A stretch of DNA of 64,000 nucleotides from Paenibacillus silvae (GTDB taxonomy: Bacteria; Bacillota; Bacilli; Paenibacillales; Paenibacillaceae). The notes under the pieces are model-generated. The model saw only the letters and a list, made by a program, of their open reading frames with translations. It had not been told where the DNA came from and did no database searches. Positions 7,882 through 15,801 of the stretch are shown one piece after another. Each line of letters starts with the position of its first letter. Position 1 is the stretch's first letter. The translations under genes were made by a program, and so were the position numbers. The stretch spans positions 1 to 64,000 of the forward strand of contig NZ_BMFU01000011.1 in the NCBI RefSeq assembly GCF_014639235.1. The letters run 5' to 3'.

Positions 7882-8864
7882 GTCTGGACCCCATCTTTCT
7901 GATATAAGCTTTCGATGCCTCTCTCGACAGGTACATCTTCAACTGTGAAATCAAGGATCGGGAACCGATCCAGTATCATTTTGGAAAGCCGCTGGAGGTC
8001 ATGCTTATCAATTTCCATGACGGCATTCATGCCGTCATGTTGAGTAATCGTGCCATAGTCGCTTAACGCTTGCCTCGGCACTTCATCCGTAAATTGCAGC
8101 TTGATAATCTTTTTGGCATGCAGCAACTCGTTCACACGCCGAAGATCGCCGTCGTATACGATCTTCCCCTGATTGATGATGATCGCTCGCTTGCATAGAT
8201 CCTCAATATCCGCCATGTAGTGGCTTGTCAGAATGACCGTTGCCTTCGTCTGCTCGTTATAATCCTTCAGAAACTCCCGAATGCGCTTCTGCGAAATCAG
8301 ATCAAGTCCGATTGTAGGCTCATCCAGGAAAATCACCTTGGGCCGGTGGATGAGCGACGCAATAAGCTCCATCTTCATCCGTTCCCCCAGCGAGAGTCTC
8401 CGCACCTGAATATTGAGCAGGTCTTTAACGTCAAGCATCTCCGTAAGCTCATCCAGGACAAGGTTGTAGGGCTTATCCTCGATCTCATAGATGCATTTGT
8501 TCAGGTACAACGATTCGTTCGCCGGTAAATCCCACCACAACTGCGATTTCTGTCCCATCACGATCGAGAACTGCATCTTGAATTCTTTTTTTCGCTCCCA
8601 AGGGACATAGCCTAATACCGTCGCTTGCCCGCTTGTCGGATACAAGATGCCGGACAGCATTTTAAGCGTAGTCGTTTTGCCGGAACCGTTCGGGCCTAAA
8701 AATCCGACCATCTCACCCTGCTCGATTACAAGGGATATTTCGCTAACCGCTTCTTTGATTAGTGATTTCCGCTTCACTAAATTTTTGAGCGATTTTTTGA
8801 GCCCCAGTTCTTTCTCGTAATACTTGAAGCTTTTGGATAATCCCTCCAGGTGGATAATGCTCAC
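7878..8864 (-). CDS. ABC transporter ATP-binding protein
   Basis: An ATPase of 328 residues. Walker A is G-P-N-G-S-G-K-T-T at about 57-65, the signature motif is L-S-L-G-E-R-M-K-M-E-L, and Walker B is V-I-F-L-D-E-P-T-I-G-L-D, with a downstream switch His in L-T-S-H-Y-M. The C-terminal 80 residues form an extension typical of drug-export ATPases. The signature has L-G-E rather than S-G-G/Q, a known variation in the DUF990-associated group. The start is GTG 8864 with GAGGTG upstream. It is the first gene of the transporter trio and directly follows the radical SAM gene. Confidence 0.92.
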   Translation of the reverse strand: MSIIHLEGLSKSFKYYEKELGLKKSLKNLVKRKSLIKEAVSEISLVIEQGEMVGFLGPNGSGKTTTLKMLSGILYPTSGQATVLGYVPWERKKEFKMQFSIVMGQKSQLWWDLPANESLYLNKCIYEIEDKPYNLVLDELTEMLDVKDLLNIQVRRLSLGERMKMELIASLIHRPKVIFLDEPTIGLDLISQKRIREFLKDYNEQTKATVILTSHYMADIEDLCKRAIIINQGKIVYDGDLRRVNELLHAKKIIKLQFTDEVPRQALSDYGTITQHDGMNAVMEIDKHDLQRLSKMILDRFPILDFTVEDVPVERGIESLYQKDGVQT

Positions 8865-8896
8865 TTGCGCACCTCATTTATGTGAATTTAGAATCG

Positions 8897-10075
8897 TTAT
8901 ACACCGTGCAAATGCAAGACACTGCACTTGGAACAAGCAGGTGTCAGTCGTTCGTCCATCATTTCCCTTATCCTTCTGTAGGTCATGCTATGCCATAATT
9001 CCTGTACGGACGCTTCATGTAAGTTGCCGATCTCGAACTCCTTGAAAAATTTGCACGCAACAATCGTTCCATCAGGCGTAATATCCATCCGATTCGAGAG
9101 AGCCAGGCACTTCTTGTTCATCGTGCCTTTCCCCCTCACCTCTTTGCCAAGAACGAAATCTTCGATCTGGTCATGATCCAGATTCGGCTGGTAGCGTAAA
9201 CGCATTTTCCAGACCCGATTATTCACCCGGTCCAACTCGCTCATCAATGCAGGGATACGCTCTGGATCGAGTTTGTAGTTAAAGGCGTGCCAGCTTCGTT
9301 CGCCCTTGTGCCCGCTCGCCGGAAGGAAGTCGAACTTCTGGTCAAAGTAATCGTCCATTCCCTGCGTGCATTCGTCCGAGATGTACCATGGGAAGCAGAC
9401 CATGACCATGTCTACACCGACGCCCTCCAGAAAGTCCAGCAGATCGTAAACCTTGTCGGTCATAGCATCGTTCACGACGGTATGGATCGTAATTTTGCCC
9501 CTGAACCGGTTTTCCTTGCGCAGCTCGATCAGCTTCCGGATCGCATCTATCGCCTTGTTAAATACCCCTTTGCCGCGAAGCGCATCATTCTCTTCTTCGA
9601 AGCCATCAAGCGCAATGAGCAGCTCCAGGTTGTCGGAGATTCTCAGCAAGGCGTCCAGCTTTCGCTCGATCAGCACCGCGTTCGTGCAGATCGTCGTCTC
9701 GCGAGGATGGGCTTCAAGCAGATCGGCCAAACGGTCGAAATGGCTGTATACGAGAGGCTCGCCGCCCCAGATATAGAGTCTTGACTTGGCTGGTTCCGTC
9801 TCAAGAATTAGCTTCTCCAGCAGCCCGTAGTCGAGCTGTTCGCGCTGCTGCTCCGGTGTCATGAAGTGATGGTAGCCGGTGTCGTTCCATTGATAGCAAT
9901 GCTTGCAGCGCAAGTTGCATTGGTTTGTCAGTTTAATCCCGACAGACTCTGGCAACGGTGTCGCGTAACCCGCTATTTTCTCCATGTTCCGCTTGGTTTC
10001 CACCGTATTCTTGATCGTACGCTTCAATATTTGCAGATCCTTTGCGGAATGCTTAATCTCAGATTTCGGATTCAT
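8897..10075 (-). CDS. Radical SAM/SPASM enzyme 1
   Basis: A 392-residue iron-sulfur enzyme. The SAM-binding cluster motif C-N-L-R-C-K-H-C places cysteines at 53, 57 and 60. The G-G-E motif (W-G-G-E-P-L) follows at about 104. A C-terminal SPASM region carries further cysteines (K-K-C-L, V-A-C-K-F, P-A-C-S-K-C), enough for an auxiliary cluster. SPASM enzymes modify peptides or other small substrates by hydrogen abstraction. No precursor peptide gene is nearby, whereas two carrier proteins are, so an ACP-bound or free amino acid substrate is possible. The start has AAGGGTG ahead of ATG 10075. It sits directly downstream of a second SPASM enzyme, with a spacing of about 40 bp. Confidence 0.88.
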   Translation of the reverse strand: MNPKSEIKHSAKDLQILKRTIKNTVETKRNMEKIAGYATPLPESVGIKLTNQCNLRCKHCYQWNDTGYHHFMTPEQQREQLDYGLLEKLILETEPAKSRLYIWGGEPLVYSHFDRLADLLEAHPRETTICTNAVLIERKLDALLRISDNLELLIALDGFEEENDALRGKGVFNKAIDAIRKLIELRKENRFRGKITIHTVVNDAMTDKVYDLLDFLEGVGVDMVMVCFPWYISDECTQGMDDYFDQKFDFLPASGHKGERSWHAFNYKLDPERIPALMSELDRVNNRVWKMRLRYQPNLDHDQIEDFVLGKEVRGKGTMNKKCLALSNRMDITPDGTIVACKFFKEFEIGNLHEASVQELWHSMTYRRIREMMDERLTPACSKCSVLHLHGV

Positions 10076-10117
10076 ATCAACACACCCTTCTTAAACGTAA
10101 TAGGTCATTCACATGAA

Positions 10118-11206
10118 TCAGTAGATATAATACCTTGAACAAGCCGTACAAATCGGAAGCATATTTTTTTTCATATACGCGCGATACTCTTTGTAATTGT
10201 CACTGCGCCAGATATCCAGCAGATTATCTTCGTTCACGTTGCCAAAGGTCAAATCATAGAAGGCATGGCAGGGCGAAACGTCACCCCTTGCCGTAATCTC
10301 CGCATAAGTCCATGGTAGGGAGCAGCGTTTTCGTTTATCCGCCATCTGATGGAATTGTCCCGAGAAATAGTTGTGCAAGTTCTGTTCATCTATCGTCTTC
10401 GGATAGGTAATCACATCGATACGGTTTTTCAAGCAATAGTCTTTAACATTATTGAGCTGTCTCGTCAATTCTGGAATATCGATCTGGCTGAACGAACCGA
10501 TGTCTTTCCAGACCATCCCCTTGGCATACGGAGCTTCATGCACGCCGAATTCCTCGCTAAGAACCTCCACATATTGGGCATACTGCTCTTCCGTGGCATA
10601 GAGCTGCACCTCCATGCTGATATGGTCCAACATCGACAAGTCGATATGCTTAAAGAAAAATTCCTCAACGTACATATAGTTCAAGGGCGTAATGATATAC
10701 GATACACCCATCTTCGGAAATTGCTTGCCTTTGCTTTGCCGGAGCTCATAGAGCTTCTCGATCCCTTTGATTACTTTCTTGAATACGCCTTTGCCCCTCT
10801 GCCTGTCGTTGATTTCCTCAGGGCCGTCGAGCGACACCCATATCTTATTGGGCGGAGTCTCGACTAACATCTCGGCATGCTTCTCAAGCAGGGTGCCGTT
10901 CGTGGGGAAGTCCGCTATGCTTCCATAATGATTGATCATGGCGAGAATATCGCTCAGCCAAGGGTACATGAGCGGCTCGCCGCCGAAGAAATCGTAATAC
11001 GGCTTGCCGGGGCTGCACTCGATGATGATCTTTTTGATTAGCTCCGGGTCCAGCTGCGCTAATGTTTTTTTGCTTTTGTAGGGCCCTTCGAGACCCCATT
11101 CATAGCACATCTTGCATCGCAAATTGCACTCCTCCAGCAGCTGCAGGACGATCCATCTCGGATAGCTTACCGTATCCTTGGCAACACTCAATGTATTTAA
11201 GCTCAT
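10118..11206 (-). CDS. Radical SAM/SPASM enzyme 2
   Basis: A radical SAM enzyme of 362 residues. C-N-L-R-C-K-M-C gives cysteines at 27, 31 and 34, F-G-G-E-P-L follows at about 74, and the SPASM part has R-C-S-L, S-P-C-H-A-F and I-C-T-A-C-S. The N-terminus before the cluster is unusually short at 26 residues, with no peptide-recognition wing ahead of it. It is clearly related to the neighbouring enzyme but well diverged, so the two probably act on different positions. It lies between the glycosyltransferase-like gene (27-bp gap) and radical SAM 1 in one operon. The reaction type cannot be deduced from sequence. Confidence 0.87.
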   Translation of the reverse strand: MSLNTLSVAKDTVSYPRWIVLQLLEECNLRCKMCYEWGLEGPYKSKKTLAQLDPELIKKIIIECSPGKPYYDFFGGEPLMYPWLSDILAMINHYGSIADFPTNGTLLEKHAEMLVETPPNKIWVSLDGPEEINDRQRGKGVFKKVIKGIEKLYELRQSKGKQFPKMGVSYIITPLNYMYVEEFFFKHIDLSMLDHISMEVQLYATEEQYAQYVEVLSEEFGVHEAPYAKGMVWKDIGSFSQIDIPELTRQLNNVKDYCLKNRIDVITYPKTIDEQNLHNYFSGQFHQMADKRKRCSLPWTYAEITARGDVSPCHAFYDLTFGNVNEDNLLDIWRSDNYKEYRAYMKKNMLPICTACSRYYIY

Positions 11207-11233
11207 CGCATAACCCCTTCTGCCATTGAAATC

Positions 11234-12349
11234 TTACCTCTTCGTCAAGGCAACCCTCGAACAATAGTGATCCACATAATTCGTCCGTTCACCGGGCCTG
11301 TTCTTGATCGCTTGATGCATCTCCTTAAGGATATCTACAGAAAAATCCATCTCTCGCCACTTCTCGTAGCGTATTCCGAACCCAAGCGACTCCCACAATT
11401 CCAGATTGCTGAGCTCATGACTGCCGAACGGCTCCAGAAGAATAAGAGGGGTTTCGGAGGCGAGCGAGTCGATCAATGTGCCCGCTCCCGGCTTGGCCAC
11501 GATAGCCATCGCCTCAGAGGCGACGTCAAATAACCAATGATGATCAGCCTCAGCAGCGTATGAATTCGTATTTTCTCCTGCTATTTCAATATATGGCGGA
11601 AATTCGTGCAGGCCGTTCGCGCTCTTCACCCAAGAACACCATTCCGGATCGTTCATCCAATATCGGTGATCGGGATCGGGCTTCGCTTCCTTCCAGTCGT
11701 AAGCTACAATATCAAGCCCATAGTTATGACCGGCAAGCTCTGGAATTGTACTTTGATAAGTGCCCATCCCCCAGCCGCCGCCATGAACAACAAGCCGTCG
11801 CTTCCTAGATTCGAAGGGCAGTGGCGTACTTGGAAGAACCGGGATTTCGTATCGAACCGCCATTTTATAGGTGTCATAGAGACAAGCATTGTAATAATGC
11901 TCGTCATACCGGGGATGAAACTTCTTCAGGCTCTTCCAGGACGGGGCCAGATCTGAATCGACGTAGAGCAGGTCGACATGAATTGGATTCGGCAGCATCT
12001 TCTCCCTATACAAATCCAGAATATAGACCCAGTGTCCGGATAGCGATATGAATTCGTAGCGTTCTTCCGCTTTCCACGCCTCCAGCAATAGCTCGACCTG
12101 GGCGTAATCTATACTCCCCCGGATATCCATCGGCATTCGGGCCGATAAATTGGCAATGGCGAAATTATTGTGGTACGCCGTTCTGCTGTCTGCAATATGC
12201 TCCCTCTTGTCATGCTCCAAATAACTTTCGAACACGAGCACTTCCGTCGCGATATCCCTTTTCCCGAATTCGCTTGCGGCTAACAGGCCGGGAATATAGA
12301 ACCCCAGACCGAAACCCGAGCATAGAATCGTTACTTTCCGCTTCCCCAT
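11234..12349 (-). CDS. GT-B fold glycosyltransferase-like protein
   Basis: A protein of about 371 residues that starts with a Rossmann-like strand and glycine loop (V-T-I-L-C-S-G-F-G-L-G-F) and ends with the donor-binding signature of UDP-glycosyltransferases/MurG relatives, A-K-P-G-A-G-T-L-I-D-S-L followed by P-L-I-L-L-E-P-F-G-S-H-E. It would transfer a sugar from a nucleotide donor. The frame overlaps the ATP-grasp stop at an upstream ATG (12394, TGATG), but ATG 12349 has GGAGG with good spacing and is followed at once by the fold's first strand. If it is active, the product is a glycoside, which fits a BtrH-type transfer to a sugar amine. The acceptor is unknown. Confidence 0.65.
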   Translation of the reverse strand: MGKRKVTILCSGFGLGFYIPGLLAASEFGKRDIATEVLVFESYLEHDKREHIADSRTAYHNNFAIANLSARMPMDIRGSIDYAQVELLLEAWKAEERYEFISLSGHWVYILDLYREKMLPNPIHVDLLYVDSDLAPSWKSLKKFHPRYDEHYYNACLYDTYKMAVRYEIPVLPSTPLPFESRKRRLVVHGGGWGMGTYQSTIPELAGHNYGLDIVAYDWKEAKPDPDHRYWMNDPEWCSWVKSANGLHEFPPYIEIAGENTNSYAAEADHHWLFDVASEAMAIVAKPGAGTLIDSLASETPLILLEPFGSHELSNLELWESLGFGIRYEKWREMDFSVDILKEMHQAIKNRPGERTNYVDHYCSRVALTKR

Positions 12350-12393
12350 AAACTCTCTTCCTCCATCCCTGGTTTCAAGCACTTCGGAATTCA

Positions 12394-13752
12394 TCAGCGG
12401 GCGATCTTGAAGGATAACGACAACAGAACCTCCTCAAGCTTCGCGGACAATCGTTCGTTATCCCCTGTCCCCTCGATCAGCGAATAATACAATCTGCCCT
12501 TCACCTGCTTATTTCGGATCCCCTTGCACTCGCTGACGACCTTGTTAATAAAGAGCGTATTCGCGCTTAACGGTAGTATGCCAAACCCTTGATCAGGCTT
12601 ATATAGAATACCCTCGCGGTCCAGCGATTCCAGCAATTGATCGAATGATACATCCCCTGCAAACTGTAAGGTCGCATGTGTCATGCTCCCGGCCGTACCG
12701 TGTTGCTCGAGATACCGATCAACGTAATGCTTGATCAGACTCATCGATCTCCTTGCATTGACCTCAACAATCGGAACGATGCGACCGTCTCTTAGCAGCA
12801 TCGAATCGACGCATACGTGCCCGTGATAACCCGACTGGTAAAGCTCTCGAGCCGCCAGCTTCATTACATCAAAGTACTCCGCTTCGTGCAGCTTATGAAG
12901 CAGCCTGTCATCGGCTGTATAGGAGCCTTGGTAAGCGAAATTGTGATTGACCAATTGCTGCACAGAGATATGCCGGTACGTACCGTCCGGATCGATGTGG
13001 AATTGGCAAGAAAAATCCAGCTCCTTGAGGAGGAACGGCTCAATAATAAACCGAACCGTTCTTCCCTTTCTGCACTGATCGGCGAGATAGGATGTGACCC
13101 GCTGCAGAATCGCTTCCGACTCGATTAGCAAATTGCCCTTCCCGGATACCCCAAACTCATCTTTGATCAAAAAGGGACCTTGTTTCAGCAGAGCCAAGCC
13201 GCTTGACAGCAGCTCTTCGTGGGAATAGACCGTCTGGCTGTCACACTGAAGCTCAAGGCGACGGTTCAATTCGGTTGAATATAGCTTAGAATTGACTGTC
13301 TGAACCGTCTCGACAGATGGACAATCCTGTTCCAGCCCCAAACGCATAGCAGCACGTTCCGCCCCCGGAATGAGCGCAAAGGGCGACAACCTGGCGCCGT
13401 TCAGCCAGTCTGGATCCATGTCACCCACATGATCAGTTGTGGTGAGCAGGTCGAATATATTGGCGGTTCTGCCTGCGCTTCCTCCATCAGGACGCTCAAG
13501 ATCGGTTGAATTGGACAGAAATTGGAATCCGATCTCATGCAAATACGCTTTATGAGAAGTGTTCATTCCATAACGGGTAATGAGCCTATCCTGCGCCCCG
13601 CAAAATGGGAAGAGCAGCTCATCCATGGCCATCACGACATTCTCCATTTCAGCATCGTGAAACGACGGCAGTTTGGCTTGATTAGGGTCGCGCCAGAAGC
13701 GTTCCGCATCAAACGTCCCGATAATGAGCTCGAACTTGCGTCTATCGTTCAT
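12394..13752 (-). CDS. ATP-grasp ligase, putative amino-acyl carrier-protein ligase (BtrJ-like)
   Basis: A protein of about 452 residues with an ATP-grasp core. The Lys strand and glycine loop are F-L-I-K-D-E-F-G-V-S-G-K-G-N at about 195-210. The Mg-binding carboxylates lie in V-C-V-D-S-M-L and I-V-E-V-N-A-R-R. In butirosin synthesis, BtrJ, an ATP-grasp ligase, adds glutamate to an acyl-ACP. This gene overlaps the stop of an ACP gene by 4 nt (ATGA at 13752-13749), which strongly suggests that the two products work together. The longer open frame to 13815 is not needed. Addition of an amino acid to an ACP thioester is the inferred role; an ordinary peptide-forming ATP-grasp ligase is the alternative. 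Confidence 0.7.
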   Translation of the reverse strand: MNDRRKFELIIGTFDAERFWRDPNQAKLPSFHDAEMENVVMAMDELLFPFCGAQDRLITRYGMNTSHKAYLHEIGFQFLSNSTDLERPDGGSAGRTANIFDLLTTTDHVGDMDPDWLNGARLSPFALIPGAERAAMRLGLEQDCPSVETVQTVNSKLYSTELNRRLELQCDSQTVYSHEELLSSGLALLKQGPFLIKDEFGVSGKGNLLIESEAILQRVTSYLADQCRKGRTVRFIIEPFLLKELDFSCQFHIDPDGTYRHISVQQLVNHNFAYQGSYTADDRLLHKLHEAEYFDVMKLAARELYQSGYHGHVCVDSMLLRDGRIVPIVEVNARRSMSLIKHYVDRYLEQHGTAGSMTHATLQFAGDVSFDQLLESLDREGILYKPDQGFGILPLSANTLFINKVVSECKGIRNKQVKGRLYYSLIEGTGDNERLSAKLEEVLLSLSFKIAR

Positions 13753-14000
13753 GCAGATGCCGTCTTCTGCAGCTCCGAGATATAATTGCAAAAGATTGTA
13801 ACCGATTCCATGCAATCGAATTCGAATTGTTCGAAATCAATTTCAATGCCGAAGCGCTCCTCCACCTTCAATAAGAAAGTAATTAGCTGTAAAGAGTCCA
13901 ATCCCCCGTCTTCCATGATGCTGGAATGCCCGTTCAAGCTGATTTCCAGCTGGGCGTCGTCCTTGACTTCGCTTATCATCGCTATGATCTGTTCTTGCAT
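13749..14000 (-). CDS. Acyl carrier protein 2
   Basis: A stand-alone carrier protein of 83 residues. The phosphopantetheine attachment site is G-G-L-D-S-L-Q-L with Ser 36, followed by the acidic helix V-E-E-R-F-G-I-E-I-D-F. The start is ATG 14000 with a perfect GGGAGG seven bases upstream; the frame further upstream is not coding. It is coupled to the ATP-grasp gene by a 4-nt overlap. It carries the growing acyl or amino-acyl chain on a phosphopantetheine arm and needs a PPTase encoded elsewhere. Confidence 0.93.
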   Translation of the reverse strand: MQEQIIAMISEVKDDAQLEISLNGHSSIMEDGGLDSLQLITFLLKVEERFGIEIDFEQFEFDCMESVTIFCNYISELQKTASA

Positions 14001-14690
14001 AGCTACCTCCCGTTTAATGGATATATTGACCCTATATAAGTTGAATAAAGACTTTACACATTCCACTCCGATGACAGAACAACCTTCCAATCGCTGTTAT
14101 CCCCAGATTTTTTCGATTCCCCTTTCTAAAAGGGAAAATCCGGTGATAAAGGCGACCGCTCCGCTTTTTCAGTTTTTTTCTGTCCTCTTCGTTCACGTGT
14201 AAATGAATAGTTAAACTTATATAGTAATAATGGATCGTTCTAGTGAGTGCATTATGCAAACTGATCGCCGGTTCCAAGTTCATGATGGTGGCTTCCGGCA
14301 GATTCTTCAAATTAACTGGCTGTTCATACGTAAGGTTGTTGAACGATGCGTTGCTCCCAAACGAAACAGGTATGGTTCCAGGCATGAATCACAAGATGTC
14401 GGGTCAAATACCAGGAGAGATTCTTGAGGTGAGTGGATTCGCTGTGGTTGTGCCGAAAAAAAGAGCTTGAAGCAATGCGGATCGCTGAAAGACAAGAAGG
14501 CAATAGGCTGTCAGCAAACGGAATCTTTAGGACAAGAGTAACGGTTTGGCTTACTCAATACGCTGTATCGCAACGATTATAAGCCCGGCATCACTCCCTC
14601 CACAAATATGCCCGGATCACCACCGGCTTCGGACTAAGGCTTCTATTCGGGTGCAAGAAGAGATATCCACAACTGACATCATCTGCTCCC
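14001..14690. other. Intergenic region splitting the biosynthetic operon
   Basis: About 690 bp without a convincing gene. Just upstream of the ACP-2 ribosome site (minus strand), an A+T-rich block near 14030-14060 with TATATAGGG could be a promoter for the 14000-to-3328 half of the cluster. A small inverted repeat (CCCTTT/AAAGGG) lies near 14117-14140. An open frame at 14032-14385 has no ribosome site and no recognisable features, and I do not call it. If the radical SAM enzymes have a peptide substrate, this is the place to look first. Confidence 0.4.
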
Positions 14691-15764
14691 TCAACATGAC
14701 TGAATGCCTACCTTCTTCAACCATCGTTCAAGGAATATGGATTCTTCATTTTCTATACTCGTAATCAGCGTTTGAAAACTTTCGGAAATACTCGTATCCC
14801 TTGTCAAATTATATTTCATCGCTACGTTCACAAGTATCTTTGCCTTAAGTTCAATGTCTGTGAATTCATCTATATGCTCCTGATTTAAATTAATTAAATG
14901 CCGATTATCGTACAAGTACTTGAGTCTTAGCGTCATTAACTTCTTATGATCATAAAGTAAATGAAAAGGTCTTATATCAAGCATAGCCTTCTGTTCCGAT
15001 GTCTCTTTCGCATAATTTAATAGAGTTGTGTATATTTGCATGCCGAAGTCAAGATTATGCCTGTCGCCCCCATAGTTGAACATCTCCCAATACTCTGGCG
15101 TTTTCTTAGTGAAATAATTTCTTATCGAATTCACCAGGGTATCTGCACTGAATTTATCCTGATGTTGCTCATTGAATGTATACAGATAAACCATTTCTCT
15201 AAGATAATCATGATTGGTTGTTAGATGATTCATCTCGAACGCAAGCTTGAAATCAGTAAATGATATCTTAGTCTGACTATACACGCCGTTCTTAAAGAAA
15301 TCGGAAACATACAATATCTCTCTATCCAAATCATAGCCGTAAACAAATATGTCATGATGCAATTGAAGTTTATTGTAGCGATCGCTTAGGGGCACGTAGA
15401 AATAATTGACCATGGTGTGCACATAGTTATTCGCATTAATGTTTTCTATAATAAAATGAATAACCGAGTCCCATTTCGTTGTTACCGTATCTCTATGTAA
15501 CTTTTGAGTAGTAATCCATTTGCACGAATCCGAAGGCCGCAGCTCATAAGTCACAGGGAAATAAAAATCTCCCCAATGATGTTTATAATCTTTGTTAATA
15601 TATAATTGGATATAATTGCTAAATATCCATGGATGTGCGCACTTGTAATGGGTAAGTATGGACAAGAGATGAGCATGCTGCGTATAGGTTGTAATCATCG
15701 GATAACTGACCGGCAATATTTTGCTGCCTAACGTTTGAGTTGAATTTTTCAACCTTTCGTTCAC
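14691..15764 (-). CDS. BtrH-like protein with altered catalytic site
   Basis: A 357-residue relative of the protein at 3328-4362. The C-terminal half of the catalytic core aligns well: H-D-I-F-V-Y-G-Y-D-L at 137-146 against H-P-V-F-V-Y-G-F-N-L, and an Asp at about 155 in Y-V-S-D-F. The residue matching the nucleophilic Cys 30 of the first protein is His (T-Q-H-A-H-L-L at 28-34). It may be a non-catalytic partner, a condensation-type enzyme using His, or a scaffold. The start is a GTG at 15764; an in-frame TTG at 15752 with GGGGTGA ahead is an alternative. It is separated by 37 bp from the ligase gene and belongs to the same operon. Confidence 0.6.
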   Translation of the reverse strand: MNERLKNSTQTLGSKILPVSYPMITTYTQHAHLLSILTHYKCAHPWIFSNYIQLYINKDYKHHWGDFYFPVTYELRPSDSCKWITTQKLHRDTVTTKWDSVIHFIIENINANNYVHTMVNYFYVPLSDRYNKLQLHHDIFVYGYDLDREILYVSDFFKNGVYSQTKISFTDFKLAFEMNHLTTNHDYLREMVYLYTFNEQHQDKFSADTLVNSIRNYFTKKTPEYWEMFNYGGDRHNLDFGMQIYTTLLNYAKETSEQKAMLDIRPFHLLYDHKKLMTLRLKYLYDNRHLINLNQEHIDEFTDIELKAKILVNVAMKYNLTRDTSISESFQTLITSIENEESIFLERWLKKVGIQSC

Positions 15765-15801
15765 CCCTGATTATTTGGTTAATTGGCTTAAGGATCCCGA
15801 A

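Noticed and set aside
14032..14385. 117-codon minus-strand frame as a possible precursor peptide for the radical SAM enzymes
   Set aside because: No ribosome site, no leader/core organisation, atypical composition, and it runs over the likely ACP-2 promoter.
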